From contig NZ_OZ034788.1 in NCBI RefSeq assembly GCF_964028515.1, positions 558,001-622,000 of the forward strand: a stretch of 64,000 bases of DNA. Direction: 5' to 3'. This document shows, one piece after another, positions 44,127 to 54,072 of the stretch. The notes beneath the pieces are model-generated. The model worked only from the letters and a program-made list of their open reading frames with translations, had not been told where the DNA came from and did not search any database. Numbering within the stretch: position 1 is the first letter of the stretch; each line of letters begins with the position of its first letter. The DNA comes from Wolbachia endosymbiont (group B) of Hofmannophila pseudospretella. Its GTDB lineage: Bacteria > Pseudomonadota > Alphaproteobacteria > Rickettsiales > Anaplasmataceae. The translations under genes were made by a program, and so were the position numbers.

Positions 44127-46543
44127 TGATTTCCTGTGTTTGTCGGTATTTTAGGTGCTGATCTTTGAGCTGATTGTGGTATTTGAGGTCTTCGACTTGG
44201 TGTACCAGATTGCTGACCTGCTCTTCTTTGGATACTTTGTTCATCTAAACCTACTGTTCCCATTAAGCTTTGCTGATATTGCCTTCCTGGTTCGCTTGCT
44301 ACATAAACACCAAACAGCGAATCAGATATTGTTGAAGATGCCTCAACTAAAGCTTTCATGGCATGTCCCAAAATCACAAAAGCCATCATAGCTGTGATGT
44401 TAGGTGCATGTTTGGAAGCATAACCATAAAGAATACAAGGATTAAAAATCTTTAAGTTAAGATTAAGTATACATGTAGGGCAGACCTCAAAATTAAAGAC
44501 CGAATACACAATATAATCCATAACCTGGCTTATTAATGATATAAAAATTAAAAGCACTACCGGATGAATTGCAAATCTTGCTAAATTTTTGACCCAATTG
44601 TGAAACATCTGTCTAGTATATCCAAATAGAAGGCAAATAATAAAAAGAGGCGCCAAGGAAAGCAATAATGCAACTATTGCTATAGATGTGATAAAAGAAA
44701 ATAAGGCGTTAAACATCGATAAGCTCACTGTTATCAAACCCCAAATCACCAAGCAAAACGATACGATACCCAAAGGACCAGAGAATATAAGAGATATTAT
44801 TAGTAACACTGAGTGTGCTGATAAAAACCTATTGAGCGGTAAATCAAGAAATTCAAAAACATTTGATGTTGTACCTCCGAAATTTGCTATTTCTATTAAC
44901 TGTTTTGGAGCATTAACAAAAATAGAAAATGCATTGTTATAAAAAAAACTCCAACTGTTATCGTTCAGCAATTGGGTAATAACTCCTATCTTTACACATA
45001 TAATTAAAAATTCATATATAGAAGCATGAGATAATCCAAAAAAGTAATAAAGGGTGTATAAAACTATATATAATACTAATAACGACACTATTGTAGATCT
45101 GATGGTATTTGTTCTATTTGATGCTACAAAACTTTGATAAAGAGACTTCACAGGGCTAGTATCAGAGTGAATCGCGTTAGTGTCTTTGTAGCTAGAACCG
45201 AAAAATGCAGTTTTTACTTTTTCATCAAAAAAATTATATATCGCACTAAAAGTTCTTACAGGTGGCTCTTTAGTTGTAAGGTTAATGCTAAATTGACCTT
45301 CATTTTTCTTATAATCACACCCATGATCTCTTATTCCGTAATATATAGTGCCACTCTTGTCCTTTAGCTTTTCTTTTAAGCCTTCCATATATTGAGTATT
45401 ATAAACTTTGCTAATGTCTACAGGTATATCTCCCTGAGTTTCATCAGGGTTGTGCTCGGGAAATTTGTCAGAAACATGTATATATAAGCTTTTTTCTAAA
45501 TTAGGGATTTTTGTTACTCTTATGTTGAAACCACCTTTATCTCTGCTATCACCCAACTTGAAAATTAACTTTGATGTTTGATGGTCATTACTTATCTTGT
45601 GATCACAATTAGTACATAAACCACCACTAGGAATGTGTTCAAGATTTTCACCATCCATAGAAACATTTAAGAATGGAACATCAGTTTTTACTTCTGCATT
45701 CTTTAAAACATTATCAATAATCTCAGTATTAACAGATTTGCCACTAGAGTTAGTTGAAGCGTTAGTAATGGATCTAAATATTTCATCTTCTATATCATTG
45801 TATTCAACATGCACACAATTACTGTCACGGCTACCGGAAGAAAACTTACATATCTTTCTACAGAGTAAATTTAAAATGCGCGTATCCATCTTACTTTTCT
45901 GATCGCTTGAAAGCTTGCTGCAGTCTATATTTTCTCCCTGCTTTATAGAGTTAATATTTTCAATCTCCTTTCTTTTTTCTTCTTGGTCTGGTTTTGAAAA
46001 ATCTGAACTCCAGTACTCTTGCCCGGGAAGCCATTCTGCATTGCCTATCATGAGTTTGTTAGGACATATTGTGTACTTGTATTCTCCATTTTGCCATATT
46101 GCCTGACATTCATTTTGATTTAAAACATGTGCAAAATACTCCTTCTCTACTTCACCGCAACTCTCGTCAATTTTTTTATAGGTGACCGTGCCATTATCGT
46201 TTTTACACATTTTACTTCTAACAACACTAAAGCTTATCGCATCGCCAGCTTTAAGCGCAAACGGTAATGTAACGTTTCTTACTCCAGGTTCAATTGCAAA
46301 ATCTTTATATTGCGAACAAAAATTAACCTTATTAGGTACTATATTAATCTCTGTTACTTTTATTTTATCCGAAATATAGACTCCAGAATCAACCCATTTC
46401 TGCTCTGTTGACACTATATCCAATTTCTCACGCAAGCCTGATGAATCTTCTGGCTTAATACACCCGCACCCAGATAATAAAAAGAGTATCACAAAACTTA
46501 TGCATAGCTTAACCAAGTTTTGGTTGCTCAAATGTTCAAACAT
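44123..46543 (-). CDS. virB6: Large VirB6-type T4SS inner-membrane protein (second paralogue)
   Basis: 806 residues. Lipobox ILFLLSGCGC (Cys at about 26) followed by a ~430-residue extracytoplasmic domain; VirB6 core at about 480-700 (TIVSLLVLYIVLYTLYYFFG, ALLLSLAPLFIICLLFGYT with MFHNWVKNLARFAIHPVVLL); a short Gln/Arg/Pro-rich C-terminal tail (QQSGTPSRRPQIPQSAQRSA). 17 bases after virB6-1 and overlapping virB6-3. Confidence 0.9.
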   Translation of the reverse strand: MFEHLSNQNLVKLCISFVILFLLSGCGCIKPEDSSGLREKLDIVSTEQKWVDSGVYISDKIKVTEINIVPNKVNFCSQYKDFAIEPGVRNVTLPFALKAGDAISFSVVRSKMCKNDNGTVTYKKIDESCGEVEKEYFAHVLNQNECQAIWQNGEYKYTICPNKLMIGNAEWLPGQEYWSSDFSKPDQEEKRKEIENINSIKQGENIDCSKLSSDQKSKMDTRILNLLCRKICKFSSGSRDSNCVHVEYNDIEDEIFRSITNASTNSSGKSVNTEIIDNVLKNAEVKTDVPFLNVSMDGENLEHIPSGGLCTNCDHKISNDHQTSKLIFKLGDSRDKGGFNIRVTKIPNLEKSLYIHVSDKFPEHNPDETQGDIPVDISKVYNTQYMEGLKEKLKDKSGTIYYGIRDHGCDYKKNEGQFSINLTTKEPPVRTFSAIYNFFDEKVKTAFFGSSYKDTNAIHSDTSPVKSLYQSFVASNRTNTIRSTIVSLLVLYIVLYTLYYFFGLSHASIYEFLIICVKIGVITQLLNDNSWSFFYNNAFSIFVNAPKQLIEIANFGGTTSNVFEFLDLPLNRFLSAHSVLLIISLIFSGPLGIVSFCLVIWGLITVSLSMFNALFSFITSIAIVALLLSLAPLFIICLLFGYTRQMFHNWVKNLARFAIHPVVLLIFISLISQVMDYIVYSVFNFEVCPTCILNLNLKIFNPCILYGYASKHAPNITAMMAFVILGHAMKALVEASSTISDSLFGVYVASEPGRQYQQSLMGTVGLDEQSIQRRAGQQSGTPSRRPQIPQSAQRSAPKIPTNTGNQ

Positions 46544-46560
46544 CTGTTACTCACCTGCGC

Positions 46561-49089
46561 TCACTCTCCACCTGGTTTTATAGATTCACTAGAGGAAGAT
46601 CCCGATCCCTTATTATCATCTCCACCTCCTCCAATAGCCCCTCTTGCCTTATTTACAGCCGCAGCAGCAACTTGACCAGCACCTCCAGCAGCAGCTTTGG
46701 CAGCAGATAAAGCTTTATTCACCATTTGTGCAGGAGTGCTACCTGAACCAAGTGCTGCTCTGTGGTTACCAGCAAGTTCAGCAGCCATACCGGGAAGAAC
46801 GTTTAAAAAATGGTAAAATAAAAATAGCACCAAACATAACTTCATTAACTCTCCAAGTACAGAGTTACTAAATTCAACATACGCAAAATCAACCAGACCA
46901 AGCAGCATACTTTTCTCCCATTTATATTCTTGTAGCATGCACGCTAAAGTATTTGGATTGTTAGTACATTCTCCTCCTTTCAATTTAAACCAATATGTTT
47001 TCTTGCCTAGCATTTCAACTTGCTCTTTCTCAAAATTTAGACCTCTATAAAAGATTTTATCACATGCTATGAACATAAAAGATAGAAATGCAAAAAGGAT
47101 AACTGGGTATAAACTGTAGGTAATTAACTCTTTTAGCCAACCATCAAAATATCCCTTAGTATGTTGAAACAAAACCATAGGAATGAATAAAGGCGATAAG
47201 ATGATAATTACACTAAGCGCAACTAAAGATAAGATAAATACATAGCACATCCACAAAATAACCATCATCATCAAAATGGCCATAAATATACAGACAAGAG
47301 CTACTAAGATCTGTCCACCAGCAAAAATAATACCGATTACCGAACCTGCAACTAATAAGACAGGAGCAGCACCAAGCAAAACCATTAATGTTACAGCACC
47401 CCCTGCACCAATTTTACCACCAATTCCATCTAAAGGGGCACCTAAATAGAATAAAATTCTACAATCAAGCCTATCCCAAGGAGCAAGATAGCTGTAAGAT
47501 ATTCTTTTTCCATCTACTTTACGCATGTATTCATAATCTTTGCCTGCTTCGTAATTACATATACCTTTGCTCTCAGATGATGCTTGCAATACTATCTCCG
47601 ACAAACCATTTGAAAGTTTTGTTAATTCTCCATAATAATGGGACATAGTACTGCCTGTTGTGAAGTAAATCACTAAAGCAAACTTAATAATCAACATGTA
47701 CATTTCTTGAGGACTGCGAACACCACCAGACATGGCTTTTATAGAGAACAGTATTAAAGCCAAAACTAAGACAGCAGTTACGGTGTTTTTTAGCTTTTTC
47801 TGTGCTACAGATAAGAAACTGCCCTTGTTATGTCCATTTTGATCGTTAAGTGGACTGCCACTTGAATCAATACCTGCAACTAAATTATCTAACGATTCCT
47901 TAATGCATTGCACTATCATAGAAGTGATGGGAAGAGGAGCTAATGATTTACTCCCTGCCTGATTGTAGCAAGCTTCAGAGACATATGAGCTAAAACAGCC
48001 TTTATTGTCGTAACCTACAAAAATTTTTCCTTCTTTTTCCTTATTTCTTATATTAGTTTTATAGTCATTATCACTACCAATAGAAACTTCTTCTTTCCCT
48101 GTGCCATCTTTATTTTTGAATATCATCACAGATTTTTCACACATAGGAGCAATTGGATCAGGTGGTAATTCCGTGCATCCTATATCAATTCCTTGCGGCC
48201 AAGCAGTTCCAGCTGCCCTAACTTCAGCCAATTCCACACATAACCTACCCATTTTTCTCACTGCCCTGAACGTTGATCCATGTATGTCTTCGCTCTGCCC
48301 AGCTTTAAGCACTTTACATTCTAGATCGCCATCAACCTTCGGAGACCATGAACCACTTTCATATCCAGTGTCTTTCTCTCTGATATCAAAGTCTATGTAT
48401 CCATCTTTCCCCCTGAAATTAAAGTCATTCGTCTTGAAAAGGTTGCCAAATGTTAAAGGATTGCGATGACACACTTCTATGTATTCACTATATTGCACCC
48501 CATTTTTTGGCCAGTAGTAGTGTTCCCTATCAACATTAACAACATCCCAGTTAGTAGAATTTAAAATCTCCTTTTCTGTTTGTTTTCCATCTCTTCCTGA
48601 TCTTTTCTGTAATGCGGAAAAATACTCATCTTCTGTTCGATAATTTTTATCTGTGTCACCACTATAACCTGTGTCTTTTAGTTTAAAATTTTTATATCTC
48701 CCATCATTATCGTATGCAACTGGATGCCTAACAAAACTATGCTGACAAACAATAAGTCCCCCCACTGCCTTCCAGACTCCAACAATTGCGGCTATCATTC
48801 CAACGATAACAAGAGCAGTAAATAAACCAGCAGAAGAGACAATCAAAACAATACCAGTAAATATTGCACCAATAGCAATTACTATCCCAGCAACTGCTGC
48901 AGCTGTTTCAAACGCCTTACAGTCAGGATCAGAGGCACGGCTAAAACTACCAGTAGAATTAAACCTGCTAACAAATTCCGTTTTGTCAGTACCACTTACT
49001 GTATCTGCAAACACTGGATATGAGAGTAAAAAATCTATATTTAATAAAAATATCGCAACTAACAGTAATGACAGTTTAGTTTTAAACAT
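46561..49089 (-). CDS. virB6: Large VirB6-type T4SS inner-membrane protein (first paralogue)
   Basis: 842 residues. Unlike the other three it starts with an ordinary Sec signal (LLVAIFLLNIDFLLSYPVFA). An early hydrophobic pair (residues ~65-110, VAGIVIAIGAIFTGIVLIVS) precedes a soluble domain; the VirB6 core is at about 445-690 (ILSPLFIPMVLFQHTKGYFD with GWLKELITYSLYPVILFAFL). The C-terminus is Ala/Gly-rich with GGGDDNKGSGSSSSES. It overlaps the virB4 stop by 8 bases. Confidence 0.9.
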   Translation of the reverse strand: MFKTKLSLLLVAIFLLNIDFLLSYPVFADTVSGTDKTEFVSRFNSTGSFSRASDPDCKAFETAAAVAGIVIAIGAIFTGIVLIVSSAGLFTALVIVGMIAAIVGVWKAVGGLIVCQHSFVRHPVAYDNDGRYKNFKLKDTGYSGDTDKNYRTEDEYFSALQKRSGRDGKQTEKEILNSTNWDVVNVDREHYYWPKNGVQYSEYIEVCHRNPLTFGNLFKTNDFNFRGKDGYIDFDIREKDTGYESGSWSPKVDGDLECKVLKAGQSEDIHGSTFRAVRKMGRLCVELAEVRAAGTAWPQGIDIGCTELPPDPIAPMCEKSVMIFKNKDGTGKEEVSIGSDNDYKTNIRNKEKEGKIFVGYDNKGCFSSYVSEACYNQAGSKSLAPLPITSMIVQCIKESLDNLVAGIDSSGSPLNDQNGHNKGSFLSVAQKKLKNTVTAVLVLALILFSIKAMSGGVRSPQEMYMLIIKFALVIYFTTGSTMSHYYGELTKLSNGLSEIVLQASSESKGICNYEAGKDYEYMRKVDGKRISYSYLAPWDRLDCRILFYLGAPLDGIGGKIGAGGAVTLMVLLGAAPVLLVAGSVIGIIFAGGQILVALVCIFMAILMMMVILWMCYVFILSLVALSVIIILSPLFIPMVLFQHTKGYFDGWLKELITYSLYPVILFAFLSFMFIACDKIFYRGLNFEKEQVEMLGKKTYWFKLKGGECTNNPNTLACMLQEYKWEKSMLLGLVDFAYVEFSNSVLGELMKLCLVLFLFYHFLNVLPGMAAELAGNHRAALGSGSTPAQMVNKALSAAKAAAGGAGQVAAAAVNKARGAIGGGGDDNKGSGSSSSESIKPGGE

Positions 49090-51487
49090 TTTTCACCTTT
49101 TGATAAAACACAGGCAACCACATCTTTGGATCATCTCCGACTTCTTTCAATATATCATGTAACAATAGGACACTTTCTGCGCGTCCAGATAACACGTTGA
49201 CCACATCATCCAAATCTTTCAGATCTATTCTAGCTACTACAGCATTAACTCCCTGCTTTACTAAAAAGAATCTAGTACTTGGATCTGTGTGTTTGATCAG
49301 TATGTACTCACGTTCAGTTAACATAAAAACATCTCGATAGACACTAGTAGCTTTCAGATTTGGCAAAAAAATTTGTGTTGCTGTCTGCTGTACAAGCGTA
49401 TCACTAATAGCACTTTTACTTGCATCTTCAACACTCTGAGTAGCAAAAACCACAAAAGCATTTAACTTTCTCAGCACTTTCAACCAGTCTTTTATCTTAG
49501 GTGCAAAAACTGGATTATCTATTAACGCCCATGCTTCATCAAGAACAATAATAGATGGAGTGCCATCAAGCGATATACTAATCCTATGAAACAAATAAAT
49601 CAAGACCGGCCCAAGAGCAACAGGATCTTTTAGCAAGCTAGCCATTTCAAAGCCAAACACTCTTGCTTTTGAAAAATCTAGCAAATCTTCTTTATTGTCA
49701 AATATTGCAGCATGAGAGCCATCATCATGCCACATAGATATTGCTCCAGCTAGAGTATCAGGGCCCGCAAGTCCTAAAAATGGTACAAGATTTCTCAAAA
49801 ATCTGTCTTCTTTTTTTAATTTAAAATTTCCCTCAATTGCATCATTAATTCTAGCAATATCTTCTGAAGTGAATTTATCGTTGTATACTAAAATTAAAGA
49901 TTTTATCCATTCCATCAAAAATGTTTTATTATCAGGAGTATCGTCAAGTTGCAGAGGATTAAAATTTGTCTTAGTTCTTGGTTCTATTATAGTATAGATA
50001 CCACCAAGTGCTCTTAAAAAAATTTCTGCACCGCGATCTTTATCAAAAAAGAATATTCTTGGAGAAAATTTCATTGCTTGAGCACATAAAAAATTCATTA
50101 AAACAGTTTTGCCAGCACCTGTTGGCCCAATTATCATAGTATGTCCAACATCCCTTATATGAAAGTTGAAGAAAAATGGAGTGCCAGATGTTGTATCAAA
50201 AACTGTAACAGCATCTCCCCAGTGGTTATTGAATTTTTTACCAGTAGGATAATTATGTTGAGATGCAAAACCGGCCAAATTAAGACTACTTATTGTACCT
50301 TTTCTTACTATATAATCAAAATTACCAGGAATTTGCGCCCAAAATGCTGGTTCTAGATTAACCCTCTCACGAACAGGATAAACACCACAATTAGAAAGCT
50401 CCGATTCAACCAATGATAAAGCATTGTCCAATGATTTAGGGCTTTTTTCTATACATAAGATAGTTAAATGGTGTGCACCAAACGCAATTTTACCACTCAT
50501 TGCATCATCAAGCGCATGAGAAATTTCTGCTATTTGAGAAATAGCTTTATCTGCAGATTGTATCATACGATTTTGCTGTATCTGCATTTTCGCAATTGCC
50601 ATTTGCCTATTTGTAAATTGAAAAGACTGCGTGATAATAAATTCATAAGGAAGTTGTAAAAAAGAATCAAGCATTCCTGCAGAAGTATTATTTCCATATT
50701 CTTTGATACTAACTATTCCAGCATATTTACTTTCATTATGAGTCACAACCTGTATCATCTTATGGCCAAAAAATACCCTATGAACTGGTAAGTATCTTGA
50801 TATTTCAGTTTTTAGTGGAAAAAGCGTATTTGTAACAAAGCCACAATTTACAATTCTAGATAGAAACTCCATTATTTCACAAAACAGTCCGTTTGGAGTT
50901 TCTTTTACTCCAAGGACTTTAGGCGAATAATTCCTAAGGCTTGTTACTATACGATTTGTCGTTTCCTCTAAATCTTCATAGGTATCACGCATATCACTTT
51001 CCCAAGCATGTTTTGAAGTTACATGCCCAAATTTTTTCAGTAGATGTGATAAAAATTCTACTCCCTTTGTATCTGCCCTACGAATAATCGTAATGTATAA
51101 ATCATTAATAAAAGATTGCCTAGTTGCGTGTTTTTCTCTCCATTTTAGATTTACATGGTTAGCAAAAAAATTTGGTAAACTCTGGTTTGCAAATTCATCA
51201 GAAAAGATATTCTTCTTACGCCTGATGGTATGAAAGTACAAACTAAATGCTGGAGATGAAATGCTTCTTAGCATCTGATTTCTGATATTATTTTGTATCA
51301 CCAAGTCTTCATCATCGGCCGTTTCAAACGCAAAGCCATTTAATTTTATAAATTTAACTAACCAATTCTGCTTTGTTATCAAGGTTGTACTATTCCAATA
51401 GCAAGAATAAGGTATAAATTCAGCAGCGTGAACCTCTCTACTTAGAATAGATTTATTCTTTGATTGAATAGCTCTAAATCTCAACAT
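49082..51487 (-). CDS. virB4: T4SS ATPase VirB4
   Basis: 801-residue ATPase that powers assembly and substrate transport. The C-terminal domain has Walker A MIIGPTGAGKTVLMNFL (about residue 450), the Asp-rich FFFDKDRGAEIFL, Walker B PSIIVLDEAWALIDN (about 640) and the FATQSVEDASKS sensor. The N-terminal CagE/TrbE/VirB domain covers about 1-430. Nine bases downstream of virB3, overlapping virB6-1. Complete. Confidence 0.97.
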   Translation of the reverse strand: MLRFRAIQSKNKSILSREVHAAEFIPYSCYWNSTTLITKQNWLVKFIKLNGFAFETADDEDLVIQNNIRNQMLRSISSPAFSLYFHTIRRKKNIFSDEFANQSLPNFFANHVNLKWREKHATRQSFINDLYITIIRRADTKGVEFLSHLLKKFGHVTSKHAWESDMRDTYEDLEETTNRIVTSLRNYSPKVLGVKETPNGLFCEIMEFLSRIVNCGFVTNTLFPLKTEISRYLPVHRVFFGHKMIQVVTHNESKYAGIVSIKEYGNNTSAGMLDSFLQLPYEFIITQSFQFTNRQMAIAKMQIQQNRMIQSADKAISQIAEISHALDDAMSGKIAFGAHHLTILCIEKSPKSLDNALSLVESELSNCGVYPVRERVNLEPAFWAQIPGNFDYIVRKGTISSLNLAGFASQHNYPTGKKFNNHWGDAVTVFDTTSGTPFFFNFHIRDVGHTMIIGPTGAGKTVLMNFLCAQAMKFSPRIFFFDKDRGAEIFLRALGGIYTIIEPRTKTNFNPLQLDDTPDNKTFLMEWIKSLILVYNDKFTSEDIARINDAIEGNFKLKKEDRFLRNLVPFLGLAGPDTLAGAISMWHDDGSHAAIFDNKEDLLDFSKARVFGFEMASLLKDPVALGPVLIYLFHRISISLDGTPSIIVLDEAWALIDNPVFAPKIKDWLKVLRKLNAFVVFATQSVEDASKSAISDTLVQQTATQIFLPNLKATSVYRDVFMLTEREYILIKHTDPSTRFFLVKQGVNAVVARIDLKDLDDVVNVLSGRAESVLLLHDILKEVGDDPKMWLPVFYQKVKNV

Positions 51488-51496
51488 TGCATAACA

Positions 51497-51793
51497 TCAA
51501 GTAATGTCATAAGAATTGGCTCCATGATAAAACCGATTTAAACATTTGGAGCATTTTCCCAACTTTACCATAAATAACTCAATAAACAACGGTTCCTTTG
51601 CAGAAGCTATATAGCCAAGTCCATGTATACCTGGTAACATCAGGAGAATTACTCTAAGATCATTTGTATTAATGAAAATTAGCATGCAAATTAGAACGTT
51701 TAATATTGCAAACATATAACTCACACCAAAGAGCATTGCAGGTCTTGTAAGACCTTTAAATAATTGATTCGTTTGTATGCTGCCAGTAGACAT
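51497..51793 (-). CDS. virB3: T4SS protein VirB3
   Basis: A 98-residue inner-membrane protein with the family's LFKGLTRPAMLFGVSYMFAI segment, which includes the conserved LTRPAM motif, and two hydrophobic stretches (about 20-40 and 42-62). It is the first gene of the operon virB3-virB4-virB6 x4-orf209. A promoter is expected in the 64-base divergent gap to lysS, but I see no clear boxes. Confidence 0.93.
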   Translation of the reverse strand: MSTGSIQTNQLFKGLTRPAMLFGVSYMFAILNVLICMLIFINTNDLRVILLMLPGIHGLGYIASAKEPLFIELFMVKLGKCSKCLNRFYHGANSYDIT

Positions 51794-51857
51794 ATCTTTA
51801 ACCTTCTAATAAGAGCTCTAACACTAATACTACATTATTAATTAAAAATCTATTGAA

Positions 51858-53435
51858 ATGAATAGCACTTTAGGTAAGATAATTAATTTAAATTCAATGA
51901 TTATAAGCTGGCCATTTCAAGAAGCAGAAAAAATACTACAAGAATTCCCTAATAAAAAAGAGATAATATTTGAGACTGGTTATGGTCCCTCAGGTTTACC
52001 ACATATTGGTACTTTTGGGGAAGTTTTTCGTACCACAGTTATTGCAAACGCTCTAAAAAAAATAGCTCCTAGTATAAAAACCAAAATCATTGCAGTTTCC
52101 GACGATATGGATGGTTTGCGAAAAATACCAGATAATGTACCAAATCAGGAAATGCTAAGAGAGAATCTGAACAAGCCATTAACCATGATACCTGACCCAT
52201 TTGGCACTCATGAAAGTTATGGTCATCACATGAATTCGTTGTTGTGTAAATTTCTTGATTTGTTTGAATTTGAATACGAATTTAGAAGCGCTACAGAGTG
52301 TTATAAATCTGGCGTTTACGATGAAAAACTTTTACTCCTGCTGAAAAATTATGATAAAGTGATGGACGTAATGCTTCCATCATTTCGGGAAGAAAGGCAG
52401 CAAACTTACAGTCCATTCTTGCCGATATGCCCAAAAACTTCCCAAGTTTTACAAGTTCCAGTAATTGAAACAAATACAGATAAAGGAACAATCACGTATG
52501 AAGACCCAAACGGGGAAAAAATAGAAGTTCCAGTGACAAAAGGAAAATGTAAACTGCAATGGAAACCTGATTGGGGGATGAGGTGGGCTGCATTCGGAGT
52601 TAATTACGAAGCTCATGGAAAGGATTTGACTCCATCTGCTGTGCTTTCAAGTCAAATATGTAAAATACTTGGAGAAAAGCCACCGCTTTTGTTTTGCTAT
52701 GAGTTATTTCTTGATAAAGAAGGAAAGAAAATATCAAAATCAAAAGGAAATGGTATTTCAATTGAGGAGTGGCTAACTTATGCACCCACAGAGAGTTTAG
52801 CGTTATACATCTTTCAGAGTCCTAAAAAAGCTAAACGTTTATATTTTGATGTGATACCAAAATCAACTGATGAATATTTGGAGTTTGTTAAGCGTTATAA
52901 TGAAAGTAAAGAAAAGGATGTAAACAGTCCTTTATGGCACATCCACCAGGGTAAAGTTCCAAACGTAGAAACTTCAGGCATAAATTTTTCGTTACTTTTA
53001 AACCTGGCAGCAGCTTGTAATGCTGAAAATAAAGAGATTCTTTGGGGTTTTATATCAACTTATGCACCAAACGTTACACCAGAAAGCAACAAAATGCTAG
53101 ATAGACTTTCGGATTTTGCAGTTAGGTATTATCACGACTTTATCAAGCCAACAAAAGCGTATAAAGCTTCAAACGAAAAAGAGAAAGAAGCGTTACTAGA
53201 TTTAAAGAACAACCTACATTCCCTGCCTATTACAGCCACTGCTGAAGAGATTCAATCTCAGGTTTTCTCCATCGGAAAAAAATATAATTACAGCAACTTA
53301 CGCGATTGGTTTCAGTTTTTGTATGAAACATTACTTGGACAAAAAACCGGTCCTAGAATGGGATCTTTTATCAAGCTTTATGGGATAGATAATACAATCG
53401 CTCTTATAGAAAGTGCTACTGAACGTACACTTTAG
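51858..53435 (+). CDS. lysS: Lysyl-tRNA synthetase, class I
   Basis: Charges tRNA-Lys. This is the class I (archaeal-type) enzyme found in most alphaproteobacteria: HIGT motif in GPSGLPHIGTFGEVFRT (about residue 50) and KMSKS-like KISKSKGNGISIEEWL (about 293). 525 residues. Divergent from virB3 with only 64 bases between. The start used gives MNSTLGKIINLNSMIISWPF; the ATG at 51897 (MIISWPFQEAEK) is an equally good family start. Confidence 0.95.
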   Translation: MNSTLGKIINLNSMIISWPFQEAEKILQEFPNKKEIIFETGYGPSGLPHIGTFGEVFRTTVIANALKKIAPSIKTKIIAVSDDMDGLRKIPDNVPNQEMLRENLNKPLTMIPDPFGTHESYGHHMNSLLCKFLDLFEFEYEFRSATECYKSGVYDEKLLLLLKNYDKVMDVMLPSFREERQQTYSPFLPICPKTSQVLQVPVIETNTDKGTITYEDPNGEKIEVPVTKGKCKLQWKPDWGMRWAAFGVNYEAHGKDLTPSAVLSSQICKILGEKPPLLFCYELFLDKEGKKISKSKGNGISIEEWLTYAPTESLALYIFQSPKKAKRLYFDVIPKSTDEYLEFVKRYNESKEKDVNSPLWHIHQGKVPNVETSGINFSLLLNLAAACNAENKEILWGFISTYAPNVTPESNKMLDRLSDFAVRYYHDFIKPTKAYKASNEKEKEALLDLKNNLHSLPITATAEEIQSQVFSIGKKYNYSNLRDWFQFLYETLLGQKTGPRMGSFIKLYGIDNTIALIESATERTL

Positions 53436-53807
53436 AGTTTACCTTCTTCCATTTGAGCTCTCTAGTTTTATTACTTGACAAACTTTCCCACTTTTCTTAT
53501 CATATCAATAAGAGTATTTATCCTTGTTTTTGATACGCGCGGTCTCAACGACAAAATTCAGATATTTATTGGCAAATTACATAAAATTATAGCGGCTGCA
53601 TGTCTTTTTTATTTTTTCTACATTCAGCCAAATCGCGCTTTAAATAAGCGTTAGCATATTATTACAACGCCAATTTACATTATTATAGGGTCAAAACTCG
53701 TTACACGGGAATTTTTTTGTCTTTTTTTTATTTAGTAAATTTCTTAATATTCATAGCTAAAGTAATTTTAGAGAGCCAGCACGTGACCAACCTGGTCAGT
53801 TTTCTGG

Positions 53808-53823
53808 ATCCCAGTACTGGGAT
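53808..53823. repeat. Perfect 16-bp palindrome (ATCCCAGTACTGGGAT)
   Basis: Self-complementary over all 16 bases, preceded by CTGG and followed by GACAAG. Same family as the repeat at 19471. Confidence 0.75.
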
Positions 53824-53900
53824 GACAAGAAGAGAGCTGACTTGAATGACACCAAATGGACACTGGAACAGAGGCTACTTTAATAATATTTCACCATGTC

Positions 53901-53923
53901 ATTCCAGCACTTAATGCTGGAAT
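53901..53923. repeat. Short palindromic repeat (ATTCCAGCA / TGCTGGAAT)
   Basis: Perfect 9-bp arms with a 5-base loop (CTTAA), preceded by ATGTC and followed by CCAG. Intergenic; part of the dispersed Wolbachia-type palindromes. Confidence 0.75.
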
Positions 53924-54072
53924 CCAGAAGTTTTTTTGAGCACAAAAGTTATGCTAAGTTTTTCTTGGTAAGAAACCAGTGTCAGCTACTTGAAAAGGAA
54001 GAAGGGACTTCTTCCTTCTACTTAACTACACTGTTGTGCCTAACTCTGAAGAAACTTCTGATTGTACATCAA

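Larger units (their letters stand above)
53436..54072. other. Repeat-rich gap downstream of lysS
   Basis: About 640 bases with no supported gene. It contains two palindromic repeats (53808-53823 and 53901-53923) and part of the dispersed CAGTGTCAGCTACTTGAA element (near 53979-53996). A plus-strand frame at 53896-54102 is composed of these repeats and is not considered coding. Confidence 0.6.
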
